A stretch of DNA of 64,000 nucleotides from Molanna angustata (lineage: Eukaryota > Arthropoda > Insecta > Trichoptera > Molannidae). This document shows positions 54,752-64,000 of this stretch, one piece after another. Below the pieces are notes generated by a model. That model was given only the letters and a program-made list of their open reading frames with translations. It had not been told where the DNA came from and made no database searches. The stretch spans positions 11,008,256 to 11,072,255 of the forward strand of contig OY754987.1 of the NCBI GenBank assembly GCA_963576475.1, read 5' to 3'. Position 1 is the first letter of the stretch, and every line of letters starts with the position of its first letter. Position numbers and translations under genes: made by a program.

Positions 54752-55140
54752 TACCCCCTATTCAGTAACTAAAATAGGAAAGTACTAAAATTGTAGATTT
54801 TAGATTTACGGTCTTATTTCAGCTTTATAAAAATCAACTTGGACTAAATGGAATAGGAACGTACCTATATTAGTCGGAACGTTCTTAAAAAGTTACTGAA
54901 TTAGACGTATTTTGAATAATTACATATGAAGATGATGAAAATTTCATAATTTTCATAATTATTCATAATACGTCTGATTCAATAACTTTTTAAGAACGTT
55001 CCGGCCAATATAGATACGTTCCTATTCCATTTACATAGTTCAAGTTGATATTTTACAACGCTGAAATAAGACCGTTAATCTAAAATCTACAATTTTAGAA
55101 CGTTCCTAATTTAGTTCCAATAGTTACTGAATAGGGGGTA
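54752..55140. mobile_element. 389-bp fold-back element
   Basis: Two arms of about 180 bp are reverse complements of each other at roughly nine positions in ten by eye. They start TACCCCCTATTCAGTAACT and end AGTTACTGAATAGGGGGTA. TA lies at both extreme ends, so a TA target (mariner-like) is possible. Inside each arm the end word returns inverted (AAAGTTACTGAATTAGACG). Confidence 0.8.
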
Positions 55141-55782
55141 TTGTGTCCATAAAAATATCTCTAGGGCGATCTTTATAGTTTCTGCCATCCGTCCTTCTGA
55201 TAAAATCGATAAAAATGAGAATTGATAATATGTATGATAATTTTGCAAATAGCATTATGAATAAACGAATATGTACAAGAAGTAGTTTCTTGAAGGTCGC
55301 AAAAACAATATTTTGTTCTGTTTTCGCAGTGGTATGTATTTTATATTTTTTGCACACTTCACGACACAAAAGAGATACCTACGTAAAAATATCGTTTCAA
55401 CAAAAATATTTTAACTTAAATCAGTTCACGCGTGACTTGTAAAAATTAAGACATTATATGAATGAGTTTCTTTACTTCGTGTAATAATTAGAGTCGAGCG
55501 AGATAATTCATTTCATGATACAATATGTAGTTACTCCAGCAATAGTGGGTCAGTAAGTTCAATGTCTGCCTTCAGAGGTAATTTCCGAGTTCAGTTTCAG
55601 GTGAAGTCAGTTAAGTTATATATTTTAAACTTTCTATGTAGAAAAATAATGCAAAACTTCATAATCATACTAGTAAAAAAATGAATCAAGATCTATGAAA
55701 TTTATTTAAGAAGGCATATAAAATTGAACTTCGTATTTTGAAATCAAATTTCTCAAATTGGTTAAAACAGTGTGTTTCTAAA
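55141..55782. other. No feature seen
   Basis: AT-rich, no supported gene. Confidence 0.35.
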
Positions 55783-57420
55783 CTAGTTGCATGTAACACA
55801 CGAGATCTAACTGTCGATAGCGATAGTAGGTATAGCGATGTCGATAGCGATAGTAGTTGACGATTATGTACCAAACTCTAAACCCATAAATTCAAATTAT
55901 TAAATATACATACATACATATCATCACGCCATGTCCCTCATGGGGTATGGAGAGAGAACCGAACGCCACTTACTTCTATCTTAACATACATTATCGCCTC
56001 GTCCATATTCATACAACGTCTTATACATGTTCGTCTGTTGTTCACGCTTTTAACATTTCGGTCTTTCAAAATACCGTTCACATGGACGTGCCATCCCTTC
56101 CTTGGGCGGCCCCGACCTCTCATTCCATTCCTGTCCGCAATGTATAATTTCTTCGTCAGGCGTTCCTCATTCATTCTCCCCATGTGGCCAAACCATCTCA
56201 ATGTGTTCACTTTCATTCTATTAATAACATCTTTCTTTATCCTACATTCTTTCCTTATGTCCTAATTTCTGATCCTGTCATACATCGTTCTATTACAGAT
56301 TCTTCTTAGCGATCTCATTTTAACTGCATTTATTCTACTTTCGTGCGACTTCTGCCATATCCAGGTTTTACTTGCATAAGTCAAGGTTGGCACTAAGATA
56401 GCGTTATGAATGGCAACTTTAGCATTCTTAGATATGTTGCGGTCAATCATAACTGGTTTAAGTACTCCATTCACTCTGTTTCCTGCCATAACTCTTCTTT
56501 CGATCTCCTTATCAATCCGTCCATTCCGTTGAAACATGCTTCCCAGATAGACATATTCGTCAACGTACTCGAACCATTCGTTCTCCGATTTTATTTGGCA
56601 CGCTGTTCGGCTTTCTTATTATTAAATATTTTAAGATATTTTGATTTCTATACAACACATGTAGGTATGTATGTCAAGAAAGGGTATTATGGAGAACATT
56701 CCTTTTTTCCTACCCAGAATATGAAAACAGCATGATGGTATGTATGTATGTTTGGAGATTAAGTATCAAACTACTAAGTCTTCTTAGATATTGTGTATAT
56801 GCGACTGCCATACAAATTGTATGAAGCGATGTCGTCACTAAATTCAATTTTTATAAATATTGTTATAAAAATTGAGATGTACCTACTACTTCAATGTTCA
56901 TATTTTTATAGGAAATTAAATTATCTAGTTGGGGTGTTTCGGTTTTCTTCGATATTTTTGAAAACTATGGAAATATAGGCAGTAAAACACATTCATTTAA
57001 CATAAAAAAATGTTTTTCTTAATAAAAAATATTTGATAAATTCTAGAATTTTTTTGAAATAACGAATTTAAGATTTTGTATTTGTCTATATTTATACCAA
57101 TTTTCAGCGTTCTAGGTTTTATGGTTTCTGAGATATAATTTTCTATATATTCTAAAATTTTGGGCACAGAATTGAGCGGATCAAAAGTTATATGACGGGG
57201 AGACACACACAGACAGACACACAGATACACTAAATGTTCTACTCAGAATTCTGAGTAAATCCATACATGGAACATATTTGCTGCGAAGCCTCTAAGTTAG
57301 TGTTTTTTGACTTCAAATTTGGAAAAACCGTGAAAAATATAGACCTTGCATACAAATCTCGCATATCTTGGCTTAATACATTGTCGAAATGATATTCTCT
57401 TGAACAAATGGACAGTTGGA
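55783..57420 (-). mobile_element. Helitron-like element, copy P2, complete but interrupted
   Basis: The minus-strand start TCCAACTGTCCATTTGTTCA is at 57420, with A as the 5' flank. The end is CGACAGTTAGATCTCGTGTG...ACATGCAACTAG at 55783, with T next. It aligns with P1 along its whole length, except that the GT core is only about 30 bp (57192-57232) and an RTE-like LINE sits inside at 55908-56617. Confidence 0.65.
55908..56617 (-). mobile_element. RTE-like LINE 3' end inside copy P2
   Basis: 710 bp, 5'-truncated, minus strand. Blocks: DKEIERRVMAGNRVNGVLKP, PTLTYASKTWIW, AVKMRSLRRICNRT, then RWFGHMGRMNEERLTKKLY and GRGRPRKGWHVHVNGILKD. The tail is (ATGT)n. A 12-bp duplication ATTATTAAATAT flanks it (55896-55907 and 56618-56629). 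One frameshift or stop separates the two halves near 56260. Confidence 0.85.
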
Positions 57421-57585
57421 TAAAGTATTTGGCGACCTTCACTGGTGACATCTATGAAACAAATGCACTATTACACCCACAGTATAATAATGAATGCATT
57501 TATTTTTTACGAAATCTCTCAATAGATGGTGTTAGTGATCTAATACCAAAGTTAATAATATCAAAGATTAATATTATTTCATTTA

Positions 57586-57738
57586 GCCGCGCGCCGTTGC
57601 GCAGTGGTGAGTCGTTTTACTTTAAAAAGAATTTTCTAGGTTCGATTCGTAGGTGAGTTATTATTTCTCACGCAATACTTGCTTCTTTGGGTTTGATGTA
57701 CACAATTGCGGACTTCAAAAAAAGTATTGTATTGTATA
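57586..57738 (+). repeat. tRNA-derived SINE, family 3-like
   Basis: Head GCGCCGTTGCGCAGTGGTGA (A box) and TAGGTTCGATTCGTAGG (B box), then TTTCTCACGCAATACTTGCT and TCTTTGGG, as in the 51719 copy. The CR1-like tail is not present; it ends TATTGTATTGTATAC. Confidence 0.6.
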
Positions 57739-57759
57739 CATTTTTCATGCAACTATCAG

Positions 57760-57952
57760 GGTAGGTACTTACTATGTCAAATAATAATTTAACAAACATA
57801 TAATAACAAATTGTCACGTTCTGGAGACTTAAGAACTATATCGTCTCACAGATCCAGACTGAAAACACAATCAAAAACTGTGTCTCCACCGGAAATCTAT
57901 TCTGGGACCTTTGGCTCAGGAATCAGATACCCAAGCGACTGAGCCACGAAGG
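57760..57952 (-). repeat. tRNA-derived SINE, family 2, copy 7
   Basis: The fullest copy: GGGTAGGTACTTACTATGTC, GTCACGTTCTGGAGACTTAA, CAGATCCAGACTGAAAACAC, AAACTGTGTCTCCACCGG, then CCAAGCGACTGAGCCACGAA and GGCCGACA. On the minus strand the head reads TGTCGGCCTTCGTGGCTCAG. Confidence 0.8.
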
Positions 57953-58285
57953 CCGACAGTATAATACGAAAAAAATAATAAAATTAATTCGTATGGTTTA
58001 AAGCCGTAAATAATATTATGTTTGTGTAACAAGATGAGTTAAAAATGACTAATAATTTGTTGTTTAAATTATCAAATCGTTAACTTTACTGCATTTTAAT
58101 GTAACTATTTTGATGCAATAAAAAAATATTCAGAGAATAAAATATATAAACATAAATACATACAATATAGTGAACCAATATGAGGACAATAATAATGATT
58201 GCATATAATTTTATGTTTTTCCATGTTTTTACATATATGTATATAGGTGCCTACTTGTTTAATATTTATGTATTTAAACAGGGCC

Positions 58286-58311
58286 GGGCACGTTATTTCT
58301 ATAACGTGCCC
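58286..58311. repeat. Perfect short hairpin
   Basis: GGGCACGTTAT, loop TTCT, ATAACGTGCCC. It is an 11-bp perfect stem placed just before fold-back E copy 3. Confidence 0.8.
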
Positions 58312-58315
58312 GTGC

Positions 58316-58739
58316 GGGGGGGCAAGTCTGGTCCAACCGGCGATATCAAAACCCATATCATGGATATAATTATCATATGGAGACATCGAAATGACATCTA
58401 AAGATGTTATAAAACTCCATATAATAATTATATAAAGTATAATTTTTATATAAAAAAATGTTCCGCGATACTGAGGTCGAGATTTACTTAATATATTTCT
58501 TGTACACGATGCACACTGTGCATGTACGGCCAGTTGACGAGCGAATGGCGATTCGTTGTAGGCGCTCGCTTCAGGAAGCGGTGTCCTTCGGTCGTCCTCG
58601 GCAATCATCGTGAGAAGTGATGTTCCCCGACGAACGACATCTTCCGTGGAGTGATCATATCACCACCACATATCCATGATATGGGTAATCGTGAGGGTTT
58701 TGATTTCGCCTATTGAACCAGTCACCAGACTTACCCCCT
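58316..58739. mobile_element. Fold-back element E, copy 3, with an insert
   Basis: The left arm (58316-58436) and right arm (about 58671-58739) match fold-backs 40856-41036 and 41132-41315. About 235 bp of unrelated, partly GC-rich sequence lies between the arms. Confidence 0.7.
58440..58670 (-). other. GC-richer insert in fold-back E copy 3
   Basis: The minus strand from 58608 reads an open stretch starting MIAEDDRRTPLPEAS and continuing about 45 codons, with codon use unlike the AT-rich surroundings. A splice-donor-like AAGTAAAT follows near 58490. I do not recognise the protein. Possibly a captured exon piece. Confidence 0.35.
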
Positions 58740-58792
58740 GATGTATTCTATTCACTGCTAGTCATGATTGCTACAAGAATTCTTCATATGCC

Positions 58793-59175
58793 TAGATGCA
58801 TAGAGGCGTAAACCTGTGTATAGTTAAAAATTAAAATTTTTGTACTTATTTTGATTTTTGTTTTTATTTAGCAGATTGTGTTATTTTTCACAACAGTAAC
58901 GAATTAGGTCCTTCTCCCTTCCTTTTTCCTTCCCTTCTGTGTCAAATATATGAATATGTAATTATTATATATTTCATATTCGAAATATATAATATGTAAT
59001 ATAATTTATTTAATTTTATTTTTTGTTGTATTGTAGATACATACTTCTATGATTATCTAATGTAGGACCATCAATTGTGGACAAAAGTAATTTGGACTGT
59101 CTTTTTTTTCATTTCATTGTGTATTTTCTCTGTGTATCTTATGTATTTGTCCCTTAAATAAATAAATAAATAACA
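58793..59175 (+). repeat. LINE 3' untranslated region-like repeat with AAAT tail
   Basis: Shares GATGCATAG..GTAAAC and the TTCCCTTCC block with 30195-30300. It ends TGTCCCTTAAATAAATAAAT, a typical LINE tail. Confidence 0.5.
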
Positions 59176-59298
59176 AATCATAAACATAATTTATTACCTT
59201 ACTGGTCGAAGCCTATTCTGTGGTAATACATACAATAATTAAGGCAATACATTTTTGCTATACAATTTAATAAAAGTATAAAAGTATCATCATTGGAT

Positions 59299-59472
59299 GG
59301 GTGGATGGCAGAGCGGTTAGCGCGTTGGGTTAGTAATCCAGTGGTCGCGAGTTCGAATCCTGCCTCGACCGATCTCGTTCACCTATAGGACAAGCATTTA
59401 TGCTTAGTTTAGGGAACGTAGGAAGATGTATATAAACTTGTTTAACAAGGACATATTCATTTTTTTTTAAAT
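59299..59472 (+). repeat. tRNA-derived SINE, family 1, copy 2
   Basis: GGCAGAGCGGTTAGCGCG, GAGTTCGAATCC and TTAGGGAACGTAGGAAGATG, ending AAGGACATATTCATTTTTTT. Close to the 25214-25395 copy. Confidence 0.8.
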
Positions 59473-61117
59473 AAAAAAAAAATAAATAAAAAAATATATA
59501 AAGTACAAAAGTATAAAGGACTAAAAAACAAGTGAGTATTTGTGAGGTATTATAGGGAGTGATTGCATGTGTAATAGGACGATGTGGGACATGTGGGTAC
59601 CTATATGTGTAATAATGGGAATATAGTTTACATAACAGCCAATATTTGGAGTCTATTATATTTTTTAATTTCTTTTGAAATTATTCAATTCAGTTGCCAG
59701 TCTCAAATCTGTTGATTGAACCACACCACCCCATTTCGCGTGTAGTAGTGTTGTGCCAAACTCGTATGTGTTAATTGATCATATAAGTTAATTAATACTT
59801 AATTTAAATAAAACAATACTGGGTTTTGCTCAATTTCTTTATTGTGATTTTCGACGCGTATTTAAGGCTAAAAATAAACTAATAGTTATATTATTTTTTT
59901 AAATAAATAAACTCATATTATGGTTCCGATTCGCGTCTGAACTTTCAAATAGGTGTGATGATCAGTGATTACTCGGCATCAAGTATTGTGCTACGGGGGC
60001 ATTAAGCATTAAGCTGTCATATCTAAACAGCATCGTAAAAAAACATCACTTTAACGGATGTAGGTACTACTGATAATAATTAATGTTGTTTTAATAAACT
60101 TATTGAGTATAATAGTAATTATTTGTGCAAATATAAAAATGCTTTAAACCGATCTATAGTGCTATTATTCAAATGCATAGTAATTATTTATTTTAAAATA
60201 ATAAAAAAAGCCAAATTCCTAAGTCACTAACGGGGCCCAGCCCTATCTGGGTTGGCGCTGTGCTCATGAGGTGTAGACTATAGTCCTTTAGTAGAAGTCC
60301 GTATTTAAAGGGAGTAGATTTTTTTATAGAATACCATATCATAAATAAATAAATATCATATATTATACTAGCGGACCACACAGCGTTTTTACTTTTCCGT
60401 GTTGATTAGGAGGCAAGTAGGTACTGCCTCGAATTAGGCACTAGTCTGTTGCGCTAATGCACTTAAAAACTCGTGTTGAATTCAAGGCACGTGTCCTCCA
60501 AATGCACACGGTTTAACAAAGCAAAATGTTCCTGCTAATACGTGTTCAATTCAAGGCACGCGTCTTATAATCGTACACAGGTTTATAAATTTTACGTTGG
60601 ATTAATAACCTACGTTTTTGAAAGTAGGATGGAAAATTGAAAGTCACTTACAGTAACACCTCATCTTAATGTCAATGTTGACATTCAGTACAAACGATTT
60701 TCCGAAATAAAAATGATGATTATCAATAATAAATTTGCTGTTTTTATACTTCAACAAAAAAATATACGTTGTGTGGCGACGACTGTTATACGAGACTGAT
60801 AATTAAGGCTCTTGTATACCTTGGACATACTCGTGTACACAAATATGCACACTAAATTACCTCCTAATGTATTAAACACGAAATAACATTGCATATCACC
60901 AGATCTGTGATATAAGTTATACAATATTTTTTTTGTAACGCCATCTATTGAGACATTGAGAAATTAATTTATTTGTAAACAATGAAAGCAACAGTCCTTA
61001 TAAATAAGATGACGGTGTCACACACAGATGTCACCCCTGAACTGCGCCAGAAATATTATTTAATTTTTGGCTTGTTCCTACTTGTACCAATGTGTATGTA
61101 AATCGAATATTCTTTTT
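59473..61117. other. No supported gene in about 1.6 kb
   Basis: AT-rich. A word around CGTGTT(C/G)AATTCAAGGCACG is repeated at 60470-60490 and 60541-60561. TAACGCCATCTATTGAGA at 60938-60955 matches, inverted, 31377-31398. A patch at 60200-60330 (GGGGCCCAGCCCTATCTGGG) is unassigned. Confidence 0.4.
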
Positions 61118-61275
61118 TAATTACATATATGCAAACATTGGATTTTTTCCCATTCGGGAATCAAATGATATTTTTATTGAAAAACATTTTTTCAACATCT
61201 CAATAGAGACGAAGTAGGGATATTGTAGAAGAACCAGGAACTCGAGGCACCTACAGGGCTTACGACCTGAAGAAT
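61118..61275 (+). repeat. CAATAGAGACGAAG family, copy e
   Basis: TTACATATATGCAAACATTG, GGGAATCAAATGATATTTTT, CTCAATAGAGACGAAGTAGG, GAACCAGGAACTC and CTACAGGGCTTACGACCTG. Confidence 0.65.
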
Positions 61276-62440
61276 AGTAACTCAGCCGGTAGATTTTCAT
61301 ATCCTCGTTCGATTGAAGTAAAAATGCCTTTTAGTTTTTTTAGTTACTCATAATAAAAAAGGTTAAAATTAATTTTACAAGAAAAGTATTAAAAGTTCAA
61401 ATTTCAAAAAACTCGCGAAATAGAATAAAGATATAAAAATAAACTGTGCTTTATTTCAAGGACATATCTTTTGAGATTACTGTGGAAAAGAATTATAACT
61501 CTTGATCAATTCTGTAATTTTCCAGTCGAATACAATTTTATTAGAGTAGCGAGGAGCAGCACAAAATTATCGTTTTCATCATATTATAATTATTGTATTG
61601 TGTGCTGACTCATCGATCACGTGACACATAAAAAATCGATCGATTATTAATTTTATAGATCACACTTCCTGTAGTATGTAGGTAGAGCAAAACAATGACG
61701 ATAAGCCAAGATAAATAAGATACGAAATATTCTTAAAGTGGTAAATTTCGTTTAAGCAAAATTACGTATTCGATATGAATAACTTTGAATGTTTTGACAC
61801 GTGGTTCATGAATGAAGTAAAAATCAAATCTATCAGAGTTCGTCAACTGTTTCTTATTGAGCCATATCAGAAGTAAATTTTTTTGATTTAAAAAAAATGT
61901 GGATAATTTTAGGATAACTTCATTTTTATTTCAATAACACATGTTTTGAAATTATATTAATTAAAACTTTTTATGCATAATGCTTATCTTGAAATACACT
62001 TGAAAGCAGAAATATTGTTGTTCCAGGTTCTATACGAAATATTTCTCTTAAATTTACATTACATTATAATACATAAGCAATAGGATCATGCTGGAAATCA
62101 GCTGTTGGGGACTTGTCTTACTGCAACATAGCTAGGCATGGTCCTTTTGAGTCGGAAAAGTTGTTTTTCTTTTATTTGTTGATATATTTCTTTGTATTCT
62201 TATGTAAACTTTTTTTGGAGTGGAGCGCCCACGAAAATTGCGTCAGTATTATTTAGTTAAGCCTTTACAATTTTAGCCCATACCGTTTAAAATTTACTGT
62301 ATATGGTAATGATTCTGTTTGTGGGCTTATTGGATGATTATGATCAACTTTTAGCTCAAGGAATAGCTTGCAAACTCTTTTACATCAATATCCTTAGAAA
62401 AACAGTGCTTAAAGTACAATCAATGAATGTAAATAGAAGA
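61276..62440. other. No feature seen in about 1.2 kb
   Basis: AT-rich without supported genes. Confidence 0.4.
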
Positions 62441-62850
62441 TTACTTACATACTTTATCCAGCCGTCTCTGTCCATTGCTACAAGCCATAGGCTTCTCTAT
62501 ATCTTTCCAGGTTTTTCTATCCTGGGCCTTCTGCATCCAGTCACCAGCAACCCTCTTTATGTCATCGGACCATCGCGTAAGTGGTCTGTCTCTACTTCTT
62601 TTGTCCTCGCGTGGTCTGCATTCCAAGATCCTCTTGGTCCATCTTTGGTCCTTCACTCTGGCAATATATCCCGCCCATGACCACTTCAGTTTTCCAACTC
62701 TTTGAACGAGGTCAATAACTCCTGATCTTCTACGTATTTCTGAATTTCTCACTCTATCTTAGAGTCTGAGGTTCAGCATGGCTCTTTCATGTTTTCGCTG
62801 TGCCACTCTTAGTTTTCTGACTGCCGCTTTCGTTAGAGTAAGTTTTGTAA
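62441..62850 (-). pseudogene. RTE-like LINE C-terminal fragment
   Basis: Minus strand: KAAVRKLRVAQRKHERAML, a stop, then MRNSEIRRRSGVIDLVQRV, KLKWSWAGYIARVKDQRWTK, RDRPLTRWSDDIKRVAGDWM and a stop at 62441. This IR-EIRRRT...WAGHIAR...RPxTRWxDDI order is a widespread lepidopteran RTE tail. One stop; the rest is missing. Confidence 0.78.
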
Positions 62851-62859
62851 TTGTTTTGA

Positions 62860-63420
62860 GAAATGTTTATTTTGGGCATGACAAAGATATGACCAAGATC
62901 TCAGGAATTAATGATTCGGTGGAATTTTTCTGGTGATATTGAACTACATATATAAATGACATAATGTTTTGACCTTGCCCTTCACGTTTGTTTTGTAATA
63001 ATTGTTTCTAGTTATTTATCTCTGATATAATTTTCAAAGGTCGAGTATTTGACGTATGCATGTGGACGAATGCCAATGATAAGTTATATCTAATAAATAC
63101 ACTACGACGGGTTAGTCAAGCAGCATTGAACAAAATTTGAATTTACATAGGGCCGTTCAATGATACAAGATCATTTCAAGGGCGCTCATCATTTCAAGTA
63201 GGCAGCGTATGTTAATACCTACTGCAGTCATAAGTAATTTATCAAAGGTTTCAATACTCTGCGCTCGACATATGGGGTAATTTATTCCTCAAATTTTGTT
63301 AACACTAATTGCAAGTAGTATGTATTTAAATCGCTCAATTAACTGTTGAATATATTGCGGAGTCAAGTTTCAAAGACCACAAAAAAAGCTAGTAGGTAAA
63401 TAAGCTGAATATGAACTTAT
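62860..63420. other. No feature seen
   Basis: No supported gene or repeat pairing. Confidence 0.35.
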
Positions 63421-64000
63421 AATTCTGGCGCAGTGCAGGTGTGACATCTGTGCGAGAGCATTTTGTCATCTAATCTAAGAATTGGTCCTCGCACAAGTGG
63501 AATGATAAGGATCCCAAAGAAAAATACATCTTTTGGCCAAAATCATTATTCATATTATGGGGTGAAGTGGTTAAATGATTTACCAGTGGATATGAGAATA
63601 GTGGCGCAAAATAATTTTGGTGGGTTCTTGGTATTGCTGAAAGACTTTTTGAAGTAACATTTTTCTTGTGTATTCATTGTGTGTTGTTTATTTTCAATTT
63701 GTGTATTTTTATTTATTCTACAGACCAATTTTGTACTTTTTTTTTTTCTCTCTTTATATATATTATGTATGTTTGTATCTAAATATGTATGTTATTGTAA
63801 ATAGATTAGTGCCTAGATTAAGATGTATGTATATAAATAGATTAGATAGTTTGTAGATTTGTGAAATGTGATTCACTTCAAAGCACGAGAAAACTCTTTT
63901 TGAAGTTGAGTCATAAAAAAAACAAAATTATAATGTATCTTTTTAAAAATTGTATATATTGTTGTATTGTGTATTTTTCTTTGTTATTTTTAATAAATAA
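63421..64000 (+). pseudogene. CR1/jockey-like LINE 3' end, running to the window edge
   Basis: The plus frame 63463-63657 ends IRIPKKNTSFGQNHYSYYGV, KWLNDLPVDMR and LKDFLK, the usual WNxLPxxIR...F end of CR1-type reverse transcriptases. A T-rich 3' untranslated region follows, and TTAATAAATAA at the edge looks like the tail. 5'-truncated. Confidence 0.65.

Overview
The window looks like a transposon-dense, gene-poor stretch of an AT-rich insect genome. I found no host protein-coding gene that I can defend. Lepidoptera is the likeliest order. This is inferred from the recurring GGTACCTAC-type words, from RTE-like 3' ends with ATGT-type tails, and from a CR1 tail carrying the word TTGGAAGAAATTGCC. 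No search was run. Almost every recognisable protein is reverse transcriptase, gag-like or transposase, and most copies are broken or truncated.

Layout. 1-495 is the edge of a PHD-finger/coiled-coil ORF on the minus strand. 1.1-3.3 kb holds retroelement and DNA-element debris. 3.5-4.6 kb is a Helitron-like non-autonomous element with a long GT microsatellite inside it. 4.8-10.4 kb is an apparently full-length I-like LINE with two open ORFs, a poly-A tail and a 12-bp target-site duplication. 11.5-14.6 kb is a Ty3/gypsy-type LTR element with near-identical LTRs whose pol has collapsed by internal deletion. It abuts the 3' end of a classical Helitron (14.6-15.0 kb) and a degenerate piggyBac element with TTAA target sites (15.2-17.8 kb).

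From 18 to 25 kb there is a run of short retroelement C-terminal fragments on both strands. 25.2-28.6 kb contains a tRNA-derived SINE and a Helitron-like copy split by a 5'-truncated CR1/jockey-like LINE. 29-38 kb holds AAAT microsatellites, SINEs, a 1.26-kb TAA-flanked terminal-inverted-repeat element, an RTE 3' end, a 109-bp tandem array grown from a LINE 3' end, and a 121-bp hairpin MITE. 39-43 kb has two near-identical CR1-like 3' ends flanking two fold-back elements. 43-47 kb is mostly empty. 47-64 kb repeats the same families (SINEs, Helitron-like copies, RTE 3' ends, fold-backs), several nested inside each other with clean duplications.

The elements form a layered record. Autonomous-type LINEs (I-like, RTE-like, CR1-like) sit beside elements likely to depend on partners: tRNA SINEs, one of which carries the CR1 tail, the pol-deleted LTR element, the Helitron-like family and the fold-back MITEs. 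The most distinctive signal is the Helitron-like family. It has conserved TCCAACTGTCGAT starts, a subterminal inverted copy of that word, a CATGT/ACATG hairpin before CTAG, and an internal GT tract whose length varies greatly between copies.
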